From assembly GCA_029560455.1 (NCBI GenBank), contig JAKQKW010000114.1, forward strand, positions 1 through 64,000: a stretch of 64,000 nt of DNA. Reading direction: 5' to 3'. The stretch is from Candidatus Rifleibacteriota bacterium (lineage in GTDB: Bacteria; Riflebacteria; Ozemobacteria; Ozemobacterales; Ozemobacteraceae). Below the pieces are notes generated by a model that did no database searches, was not told the origin of the DNA, and saw nothing but the letters and a program-made list of their open reading frames with translations. How positions within the stretch are numbered: the stretch's first letter is position 1; every line of letters begins with the position of its first letter. A program made the translations under genes and the position numbers. Positions 16,622-25,000 of this stretch are shown piece after piece.

Positions 16622-19222
16622 ATGAAAAAGCAAAAATGTCTGGTTTTCGGGCAGGAGGTCGATGCTGGCTGGCTGAGCTCAGATACGGTCAGCGAAGTGC
16701 TTGTATCTGCGGCAGAGCGCGCAGTTCTGGCGAATGAACCTGATATTGCCTGTGTTGTCGATATTCTTGACCGGGTTGCCGATGCATGGGCTGATCCAGC
16801 CTATCATCTGCGCAAAAAAGCGGCAAAACTTCTACCTGAGCTGACGTTGTTCAGCCCGGCAATGATTGAAGAGGGCTTTGGCGTAATCAGTGCCATATGC
16901 CGCCGCAGCAACGTTGAAAAGCGTCTCAGAGGTGAATTTGGCGATCTGAAAGTGCTCGACAGCGGCAGTGAGCGGCCGCACCACAGCTACCGCCTGTGCG
17001 CCCGCCCGCGTGGGGTGCTGCTGCATCTGACCGCCGGCAACGTCTTTGTTGGTGCGGTCGACAGCCTTGTTTCGGGTATAATCACGAAGAATGCGAATAT
17101 TTTGAAGATGTCGCGGGTCGACCCGGTTTTTCCGCTGCTGTTTATCGAGAGCATCAAAGAGCATGACCCGGCAGGCATAATCTGGCCGAACCAGGCGGCA
17201 CTGCTCTGGAAAGGTGGCGATGCCGCAATCGAGAGCACCCTTTTTCAGGCGCCGCTGACCATAGTTTTCTGGGGCGGGCATGAAGCTCTGCAATCACTTA
17301 AATCAAGGCTCGGGCCGGCAACTTCGCTGATCGAGAACGGTCCGCGCTATTCCTTTGCTGTGGTAGAAGGCAATCGCATCAGAAAAGGACCATCGCCGGC
17401 AATGGTGCGCGGTCTGGCTCTCGACCTCTGCCGCTGGGACCAGCAGGCCTGTTCTTCGCCGCACGTGGTTTATGTCATCGACCGCGACGTTAAAACAGTG
17501 CATCTGCTGATTGAGGCCATGTTCGATGAGCTGGTGCAGCTGCGCGACGAACTGCCACTCGGCAACCTCAGCTTTGACGAAAAGGTCGAGATCCGCAAAG
17601 TGCGTGAACTGGCGCGAATGGCCCAGGCAAAGGGTGAGGGCCGACTGGTCTGCCCCGAAGATTTCAGTTTCACACTCGTGCTCGAATACGATTCGGCTTT
17701 CAAGGTTTCGTGCCTGAACCGCACTCTGTTCTTTAAAATTGTGCCGGATGTCGAGACGCTGATTGAGCAGGTAAGGCCTTTGTCTGCCTATCTGCAGACC
17801 GCCGGCGTTCATTGCGGCGCCGAAATGACTGCAAGGCTTGAGAGCGAACTGTTCAACACCGGTGTTAAGCGCATCACCGAAGTCGGTGGCATGAGCGAGG
17901 GGCACGATGGCGCGCCGCACGAGGGCAGTTTTCTGCTGCGCCAGCTGGTTGAATGGGTTGACGTCGAATATCGTGAAAACCCTGAAAGCCGTGTCGAATG
18001 GCTGTTGCGTCAGATCACCGCTTCGCCTTACTATCGTAGAGTTATCGACAAGGCCGGTGGTTGCGGCTTTGAAAATTTTCACAAGCTGCCGCTTCTCGAC
18101 CGCGAAACCTTTTACCGCAATTCGCCGCCTGAATCAGAAGACATTCTTACCGGGCCGATGACCGACGCTTATGTGTATGCTTCGGGCGGCACGACCGGCA
18201 GCCCGAAGTTTACCTTTTATTCAAACGAAGAATACCGCTATGTCACAGACATTCTGACCGATATTTACCGCAATGCCGGGCTTGAAGCCGGTGATCGGGT
18301 CGCAAACCTGTTTATCGCCGGCAATCTATGGACCAGCTTCAATGTTGCCGGCCGGGCACTTGAAAACCTTGGCTGTCTGAATCTGCCGGTCGGCGGTGCT
18401 TCTGATCTCGAAAACATTCTTAAATATCTGCAGATATTCAAGGTTAACGCGGTGGTGGGGCTGCCGTCGATCATCATCAACCTTGCCGAAGAAATTAAAA
18501 AACGCGGGCTCAACATCAGAATCGAAAAAATTCTCTACGGCGGCGAGCATCTGCGGCCGCAGACCTGCGATTTTCTGCGCGAGGCCATCGGGGCTGTGTC
18601 GATCAGATCGGCGGGGTATGCCTGTGTCGATACGGGGCCGGTCGGCTGGCAGTGCATGCATCTCGAAGGTTCAGTGCATCACGTTCTCGAAGAATACTGC
18701 CATGCCGAGATTCTTGACCCGCTCGATCACAAACCGGTAATCGGCAATGCTGCCGGCGAAATAATTGCGACTAATCTCAACCGCGTTCTGATGCCGGTAG
18801 TGCGCTATCGCACCGGCGATCTCGGTCGCTGGGTTGAAACCGGCAAATGTCCGTGCGGCTTCAGCGGTCGTTCGTTCGAACTGCTTGGTCGCTGTGATGA
18901 TCTGCTGGTGATCGGCGGCATCAACCTGATGCCGGTCGATGTGGCAGCCGGTCTCACCGGGCTGCCCGTCAGCCAGTCTTTTCAGATTGCCGCCCAGACC
19001 GCAAATGGTCGCGATCAGCTCTGTCTGCGTCTCGAAGCCGAAAAGAAACTGCCCGATCGGCAGGTAATCGAAGCTCTCAAGAAGGGCTCATACAAGATTG
19101 CCGAATCGCTTACCGATAACTGGATGAACATTGTAATCGAGTGGTTCAAACCGGGTGAAATCAAGCGCAACCCGAGAACCGGCAAGCTCAAACCGGTGGT
19201 CGATGAAAGATTCAAAGCCTGA
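16622..19222 (+). CDS. LuxC-like acyl-CoA reductase fused to a PaaK-like adenylating enzyme
   Basis: An 866-residue fusion. Residues 1-about 430 are a LuxC-type acyl reductase: LHLTAGNVFVGAVDSL binds the cofactor, and DQQACSSPHVVYV contains Cys277, matching the active Cys286 of V. harveyi LuxC. Residues about 440-866 resemble phenylacetate-CoA ligase: SGGTTGSPK (521-529) is the nucleotide loop, RYRTGDLG holds Asp733, a CPCGFSGRSFELLGR segment follows, and NPRTGKLKPVVDERF supplies the C-terminal Lys region. The protein could activate an acid, pass it as thioester and reduce it to an aldehyde in one chain. It follows the LuxE-like gene by 12 nt. Carboxyl chain length and the fate of the aldehyde are unknown. 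Confidence 0.85.
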   Translation: MKKQKCLVFGQEVDAGWLSSDTVSEVLVSAAERAVLANEPDIACVVDILDRVADAWADPAYHLRKKAAKLLPELTLFSPAMIEEGFGVISAICRRSNVEKRLRGEFGDLKVLDSGSERPHHSYRLCARPRGVLLHLTAGNVFVGAVDSLVSGIITKNANILKMSRVDPVFPLLFIESIKEHDPAGIIWPNQAALLWKGGDAAIESTLFQAPLTIVFWGGHEALQSLKSRLGPATSLIENGPRYSFAVVEGNRIRKGPSPAMVRGLALDLCRWDQQACSSPHVVYVIDRDVKTVHLLIEAMFDELVQLRDELPLGNLSFDEKVEIRKVRELARMAQAKGEGRLVCPEDFSFTLVLEYDSAFKVSCLNRTLFFKIVPDVETLIEQVRPLSAYLQTAGVHCGAEMTARLESELFNTGVKRITEVGGMSEGHDGAPHEGSFLLRQLVEWVDVEYRENPESRVEWLLRQITASPYYRRVIDKAGGCGFENFHKLPLLDRETFYRNSPPESEDILTGPMTDAYVYASGGTTGSPKFTFYSNEEYRYVTDILTDIYRNAGLEAGDRVANLFIAGNLWTSFNVAGRALENLGCLNLPVGGASDLENILKYLQIFKVNAVVGLPSIIINLAEEIKKRGLNIRIEKILYGGEHLRPQTCDFLREAIGAVSIRSAGYACVDTGPVGWQCMHLEGSVHHVLEEYCHAEILDPLDHKPVIGNAAGEIIATNLNRVLMPVVRYRTGDLGRWVETGKCPCGFSGRSFELLGRCDDLLVIGGINLMPVDVAAGLTGLPVSQSFQIAAQTANGRDQLCLRLEAEKKLPDRQVIEALKKGSYKIAESLTDNWMNIVIEWFKPGEIKRNPRTGKLKPVVDERFKA

Positions 19223-19237
19223 CCAGAGGCATGGCAA

Positions 19238-19355
19238 AAATTCGTCATTCTCGCGTTTATGCCCCAGAGGGTACAGTCGGGAATCTGATTAACAACAGCT
19301 TAGATCCCTGCTTCCCCCCTTATCCGGGGGCAAGCGCAGGGATGACGCACAAACT
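19238..19355. repeat. Decayed copy of a dispersed palindromic repeat
   Basis: The stretch contains TCGTCATTCTCGCG, then GGGAATCTG, then GATCCCTGCTTCC and, after a short loop, GCAGGGATGACG. This matches the layout of small intergenic repeats common in many bacteria (GTCATTCCCGCG...GGGAATCC...GGATCCCCGC...GCGGGGATGACG). ATCCCTGC (19304-19311) pairs with GCAGGGAT (19336-19343). It lies in the convergent spacer between the acyl operon and the GIY-YIG gene, where it may fold in RNA from either side. I saw no second copy in the window. Confidence 0.6.
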
Positions 19356-19405
19356 GACGTTTCTTGGATTCAAATGTGACAGAGGACAAAACAACGGGTG
19401 TTGCC

Positions 19406-19750
19406 TCAAGTTTCCGGGGCGGCATTTTTTGTTGCCGGTGCTTTGTTTTGTCTGCTCTTTGGGACCGCTTTTTTATGGCTTTCGGCGAAATGTCTTATCA
19501 GCAGCAGTTTTTCGGTGCGGCTCAGTTTTTTTATTGCGATTTCGCGTTTTGAAGCGGCCGAGCGGTCGGGGTGCGGTTCGGTATACCTCAGGCTGACCGG
19601 TCCGCGCCCGCGGGTAAATCGGGCGGCGGTACCGTCGTTGTGAGCCTGCAGTCGCTTCTCGATGTCGTTGGTTATGCCCGTATAAAGGCTGCCATCACGA
19701 CATTCGAGTATGTAGACGGTCCAGTGACCGTCTGCTTCAGATTTTGTCAT
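19406..19750 (-). CDS. GIY-YIG nuclease-superfamily protein (UPF0213/YhbQ type)
   Basis: A 114-residue single-domain protein. The GIY-YIG core is recognisable: HWTVYILECRDGSLYTGIT is the first two strands (VYI...YTG), followed by DIEKRLQAHNDGTAARFT with the conserved Arg and by the family ending REIAIKKLSRTEKLLLI. Such small members are thought to bind or nick DNA, but most have no known role. The C-terminal 20 residues are Lys/Pro/Ala rich. The ATG overlaps the cyclase stop (ATGA at 19747-19750), so it is the last gene of the giant-protein operon. Confidence 0.88.
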   Translation of the reverse strand: MTKSEADGHWTVYILECRDGSLYTGITNDIEKRLQAHNDGTAARFTRGRGPVSLRYTEPHPDRSAASKREIAIKKLSRTEKLLLIRHFAESHKKAVPKSRQNKAPATKNAAPET

Positions 19751-21345
19751 TTTTCTGACTTTTTAACATGGTAGTAAACCAGCGGCTTTTCTACATTCTT
19801 TACCGGTGCCGATTCGGGGCCGGCAAATAACCATTTGCCGCTGGCCATTGCCAGTTCTCTGACCTTTTCGGTCGCAAGAATCTGGTTGGCTTTGGCGAGG
19901 CCCTGCAGGCGGGCGGTAATGTTCATGCCTGAACTGAAGGCGGTGAGATCATCGTTTGGCCCGATCAGGCCGACAACGGCCGGGCAATAATTGGTGCCGA
20001 TCGCAACCCCGAATTTTTCGAAGTCAGGATGTTTCTGAATGTCGATGTTTTCGGGCAGACGCAGAAAATCGGTGGTGTAGTCAACGATAATCCTGGCGGA
20101 TTCGAGCACCTTGTCGACTATGGCTGCCGCATCAGCTTCGTAGAATGGTGGGCCGAACAGCAGAATCAGACAGTCGCCAACCACCTTGTCGAGGCAGGCA
20201 CCAAGCGGGAAAACACGATGAATGATGCCGTTCGACCACTTGTCTACAAGATTGGTAATGCGCTCAGGGGTCTTGAGAATCTGCTCGCTCATCTTGGTAA
20301 AGCCTGAAATATCGGCAAAAATGATACCGATCTGTTCTTCTCGCGGGGTGAGATAAATCTTTTCGTAGCCTGGCTCAGAGATAAGCCTGCTGATAACCGT
20401 ATCCGGAAAAAATTTGCGCAGTGCGTTGCGCTCGCGGTTGAAGTCGACGAGGCGCTGTCTGAGAGTTTCTGCGAATACCTGCACGATCTCACGTGAGAAA
20501 ATCGAAAAGTTGTTGCCTTGTTCGGGTACGAAAATCACTTTTCCGATAAGATTCTCTTCTATCAGGCCGTCAAGCAGGTAGGTTATCGTCAGATTTTCTT
20601 CGCCGACCACTTTTTTTAAGGCTTCAGTATTTGCCGAGAGGCAGTTTCCATGGTCTTTGATAAAGGCGTCGAGGCCGGCGTGCTTCATTTCTACCGAGTC
20701 GTGAATTCTCTGGTCACCTTCGTAGACCAGATAGTTGATGTTTTCGACACCGGTCAGCTCATGGTCTGAATAAAGAATTATAAGCTTTCTGAACGGAACT
20801 TCCTTTTTCAGAACATAAACGGCGCCATCGATAGAATCTACGATCGAGTGGTTTTTCAGCGCTGACTGTACGCCCATGATCAGACTGTGTTTGAGGCTGC
20901 TCGAATGAATGCCGAAGAAGAAACCGTCAAGCAGCTCACTGATGCAATCGAGCATTGCACTGCCAAGATTCTTTTCGGGGGCTTTGTCCTGCGCAAATGC
21001 AAGAGCTATCGATCCGGTGGTTTTGCCAGCCATCTCGATTGGCTGAGCATACCAGAGTATGCCGTTAAAATTGAAGTTTATTGCCCTGCTGATCTGGTGT
21101 AACTGTGGTACCTGTCTTTTGATATTATCGTCGCAGGCACCAAAGCAGAAAACCCGGTGATTCAGGTTTTCATCCTGAGTTTCAACGAAAAGCGAAACCA
21201 CGTTTAATTTGCCAGCCAGAAAAAGAAAGACTTTTCCGAGCGAGGTTTCGAGATCGTGATGAGCGGTCTGTAATTTTTCGATAACACCATCGAGTTCGAG
21301 CTGAAGATCACGCAGCAGCTGAAGTTCCTGCAGATTAAAACTCAT
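19747..21345 (-). CDS. Class III adenylate/guanylate cyclase with an N-terminal sensor region
   Basis: A 532-residue soluble protein. The C-terminal catalytic domain (about 335-520) shows the class III signatures: FADISGFTKMSE with the first metal Asp, LDKVVGDCLILLFGPPF with the second, and VAIGTNYCPAVVGLIG plus MNITARLQGLAKAN with the Asn-x3-Arg pair. It should make cAMP or cGMP. The first about 330 residues begin with a helical coil (FNLQELQLLRDLQLELDG) and contain one or two GAF-like regions with no membrane segment, likely sensing a cytoplasmic signal. It lies between the M50B peptidase (24 nt) and the GIY-YIG gene (ATGA overlap), suggesting co-expression with the giant envelope protein. 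Confidence 0.85.
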   Translation of the reverse strand: MSFNLQELQLLRDLQLELDGVIEKLQTAHHDLETSLGKVFLFLAGKLNVVSLFVETQDENLNHRVFCFGACDDNIKRQVPQLHQISRAINFNFNGILWYAQPIEMAGKTTGSIALAFAQDKAPEKNLGSAMLDCISELLDGFFFGIHSSSLKHSLIMGVQSALKNHSIVDSIDGAVYVLKKEVPFRKLIILYSDHELTGVENINYLVYEGDQRIHDSVEMKHAGLDAFIKDHGNCLSANTEALKKVVGEENLTITYLLDGLIEENLIGKVIFVPEQGNNFSIFSREIVQVFAETLRQRLVDFNRERNALRKFFPDTVISRLISEPGYEKIYLTPREEQIGIIFADISGFTKMSEQILKTPERITNLVDKWSNGIIHRVFPLGACLDKVVGDCLILLFGPPFYEADAAAIVDKVLESARIIVDYTTDFLRLPENIDIQKHPDFEKFGVAIGTNYCPAVVGLIGPNDDLTAFSSGMNITARLQGLAKANQILATEKVRELAMASGKWLFAGPESAPVKNVEKPLVYYHVKKSEK

Positions 21346-21369
21346 AACGGCACCTCTTGATCATAATTT

Positions 21370-22062
21370 TTACTCTTTAAGACTGTAAGCAAGCACTTTC
21401 CAGGTGACAAACCCGGCTATGAGAAGCCAGACGATACCAACCAGCCAGTCGGGCATGAACAGCATCTCGCCTATTTTATAGGCATCTGAACCCCTCACCG
21501 AGCGGTCAATAAGGTCTTCTTTTATATCGATCAGAACATAGAAGCATGACGTCAGACCGAGAAATTTGAGAAACTGGTCACAGATTTTTTCATTCGAATA
21601 GGCTGCCAGAGCCAATAGACCAAAACCGGTCAGAACACAGATAATTATGCCCTCAAGATTGCGAACCCAGATCAGGGTTACCCCGAGGAGCAGCACGCCA
21701 AGGCCGGCAGTTATCTGCTGATCAAATCTGGTTTTTACAGCACCCAGAAGAATCAGACAACCCCAGAGCAGGCTGCCAAGGTAGCCCGCACTGATAACGA
21801 TGAACCTGATGCCGCCGGTTGTCCAGCAAACGCCGCCCTGATTAGCATTTAGTTCGATTCTCACAATGCTGCCACCTGTAAAAACAGCTGCCAGCCCGTG
21901 AGACAGTTCGTGAAAGAATACCGTCAGATATTTGATTGGCAGAACGATTGCTGAATCCCAGAAGTAGACGGCGACGAGAAAAAGAACCAGCGGCAATACC
22001 ATGCCTGCGGCATTGCCGGTTGGTTTTTCGTTAAGCGGTGCGAATTCTTCCATGTTTGTCAT
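21370..22062 (-). CDS. M50B-type integral membrane metallopeptidase
   Basis: A 230-residue polytopic protein with six or seven hydrophobic helices. The zinc motif HELSH (His51, Glu52, His55) stands at the end of a transmembrane segment, followed by GLAAVFTGGSIVRIEL, as in peptidase M50B. The third zinc ligand, an Asp in a later helix, is not obvious. Members cut other membrane proteins or are of unknown role. Its ATG overlaps the stop of the giant prepilin-containing gene by 4 nt (22059-22062), which makes that protein a natural candidate partner or substrate. This is an inference from position only. Confidence 0.78.
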   Translation of the reverse strand: MTNMEEFAPLNEKPTGNAAGMVLPLVLFLVAVYFWDSAIVLPIKYLTVFFHELSHGLAAVFTGGSIVRIELNANQGGVCWTTGGIRFIVISAGYLGSLLWGCLILLGAVKTRFDQQITAGLGVLLLGVTLIWVRNLEGIIICVLTGFGLLALAAYSNEKICDQFLKFLGLTSCFYVLIDIKEDLIDRSVRGSDAYKIGEMLFMPDWLVGIVWLLIAGFVTWKVLAYSLKE

Positions 22063-25000
22063 TCAGCTGCCTGTGGCTTGAAAGAAAAGAAACGGTTCAG
22101 CAGATAAAGCGACAGGGTTGCCGAGAACCCAAGCTGCACAAAGTGGTCAGCCTGGTAAAGTTTGAGATAGACAGCGATTGCGAGAATAATACCCTGCACG
22201 GCAGTAACAAGGAACCAGGTGTAGCGATTCTCTGAAGTGAACATCTTTATCAGGCCAACTGCCATAATTATGCCGACCAGTATCATGATGAACTGGAAAA
22301 GGAAGCCGCGCCCCTTTCTCGGATTGATCAGCATACCTTCAATGTACGGGGCTTTGCCGCTGGGGTCAATCTGCAGCATCGAAAAAGATATCGGCCAGCT
22401 GGTTGTCGGAATCTTAAATTTAACCGGCAGCAGGCCGCTCTGGCCAAAAACCTTTTCACTCTGGCGTGACTGCATCTGAATCTGCGAAGAACCCTTCTGA
22501 CGTTTCTGCATCGAAGTGTAAGAACTCATTGATGAAAAATACGAGCTGTTGTCGAGAAATCTTGTTTCTGCTGTCTTCATCAGACGGTCGACATTGCCCG
22601 TTTCACGCATAAGCTCATAACCTTCTGGCAGATAGACGATCCAGCTCAGCTCGCTGATCGGCAGATGAGCGGTCGGAAGCTCCATATAGGTGTGATTGAA
22701 GGCCGAAAGCTGGGTGCCAAGCTTGATGGCATAAACAATTTCTACCGGAAAGGATTTGGATTCGCCTCTTTCAACCGCCGATCTTACTATTGGCAGATTG
22801 TAGGCGCCAAAGTCAGGGTCAAAGCCAGATCTTACCGACAGCCCGGCTACCTGGGTGCTCCAGAGTTCTGTTTTTGCAGTGCCTATGACTGGCAGCTTAA
22901 CTTTAAGAAACTGTTCTGAATTGTTGATGACTTCATAAACGACGCGGGTCAGCAGGTAGCCATCTTCGTTCAGCAGGGTCATGGCTTCGGCCCGGTCGAT
23001 AACGGCAGTCTGTTGTTCGATGTCTTCTGGCCTTGCAATAGAAAGCGACATGCTGTTCGGGTGTCTGAGAAATTTGAATGCATAAGGAGTTTTTTCGGGT
23101 CGTTCCCGTGACCAGTCTTTGAGAAACTCGGCAGCCACCACGGGTGAATAACCCTGTGGCGCGCCACTCACAGAAACTTCGAGGGCTGCCATGCAACCAA
23201 TGCCAAGCAGACCCCATGACTGTTCAACATCGAGAGGAATAATCTCTGGAACAGTGTAGGCACCGTCTTTGAGATTCTGAATGTCTTCTTCGAATTCGAC
23301 GGCAACCTCGGTGCTGCCACGAATTTTTGATTTAAAGACGATGTCGAGGCGGCGGCCCTTTTCTTCGACTATTTTCCAGTCTTCAATCAGCTTGTTTTCG
23401 ACCTTGAGAACCCTGATGCGTTCAGGTAACTGAAAACTGGCGGTGGCGATGCCTGCGCCGCCCATGATTTTCAGCTCAAAGATGCTGGTTCCGGTTACGA
23501 ACCCCTCTTTAAAGTGCAGAAGGTTCTGCTGACGAACCGTGATGCGGGTTTTTTCTTCTATGACCACTGGTTCTTCCTGGGGTTCGTCGGCAGTCGGTTC
23601 TGGTTTTACTTCTGCCGGTTTTGCCATGCTGACATTTCGGTAAAGCTCGACATTAACCACCTGGGTGGGTGGAAGAATGGCGCGAAAAACCGTTTTGTCA
23701 GGCGTGCGTTCGCTGTTGCGCAGAACTCCCGGGTCGATCCAGGCTTCGCAGTCTTTTTCGTTGATGGTGAGCTGTAGAGTCGATATACAGACCGGGATCA
23801 TTTTGAGATCGAATCTTCTCAGGTGGCGATACTCGCTCGACGAAATCGGAATGAAGAATTCGACAGTTACCATTGCTGGTCCTGAGGCATTAGTCATGAA
23901 ACCATAGGCAGTTTCGCCACGGTCTTCGATCAGGGTCATGGCAAGCGGGTTATCGTTCAGGGATGCAGAAGATGGAACAGCTTCAGTAGACAGCAGGCCG
24001 ATCTTTTTCCAGCTGCTGTTAAAGAGGTTGAGTTTGAACTCAGCCTTGAATCTGACGCCCTGCTCTTCAACAGTACCATGGTATTTGACTGCTTCGAAGC
24101 GGTATTCGCTCGGGGCGATGATTTCGGGAACAGGTTTAGGGGTAATATCTTTGAGATAGTTGTAGTCTTCTTCTGGTATGATTACGACCCGATCGCCCGA
24201 AGGCAATACTTTTGACAGATCCTGAAACGGGGCCATAACCCTGATTTCACGAAAATCTGCTGAAATTGCAGGAGCAGAAGCAACTGCCAGCATCACGAGA
24301 ACCAGTATCAGCAGTATGCCAGTATTTGCCTTGCCGGCATCGGGGGGATTTTCGGCGTTCAGATTGATTGTCGGAGGCGTGGAAGAATCATCGGTTTCTG
24401 GCAGTTTGACGAAGCGCAGCAGCCAGACAGATTTCCAGATTACCGCACCGACAATTGCCAGCCAGAAGCCTGCATTTGCCGCATCGCCGATGGTTTTAAG
24501 CTTAAGGTCGATCAGTGAAATCAGAATTACTATGATTGCGGCGAAGGTAATTTTCTCGGGCATGCGCAGAAATGAGCCGGCAACGAAGTAGAGGGCGCTG
24601 AATACTGCGATAATGAACGCAACAACCTCGGCCGAATTCAATACCGAGTTCCAGATGTAACTGACTCTGACGCTGGGGCAGGTAGAGTTGGCAACCAGAG
24701 CTCCGTCTGATGCAATTTCGGCCATTACCAGATCGCGTTCGAGAGTATAGAAGTTTTTGGTCATGATAAATTTGCTCTTGATTGGCTGCATGCCGCGAAC
24801 TCTGGCATTGCCGAACCCTGACTGAGAAACCCCGAGGGCGGCTGTGTCTTCCTGAACATCTTTGCCCTCAAAAGCTTTTGCCTTTGATTTTTCAAAAATG
24901 GCAGATTTCGATTCGCGCCTGGGTTCCATCTCATTGGCAGCCATATCGCTTCTCGGATATGAAGGCGCGGCGGCCACCTGCTGGGCGACGTCTTCTATCG

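Noticed and set aside
17303..18082. Minus-strand open frame of 259 codons
   Set aside because: It is the shadow of the LuxC-PaaK fusion, with no recognisable domains.
14305..19222. A bioluminescence (lux) operon
   Set aside because: LuxC- and LuxE-like proteins are present, but there is no luciferase alpha/beta pair, thioesterase LuxD or flavin reductase, and LuxC is fused to a PaaK-like domain.
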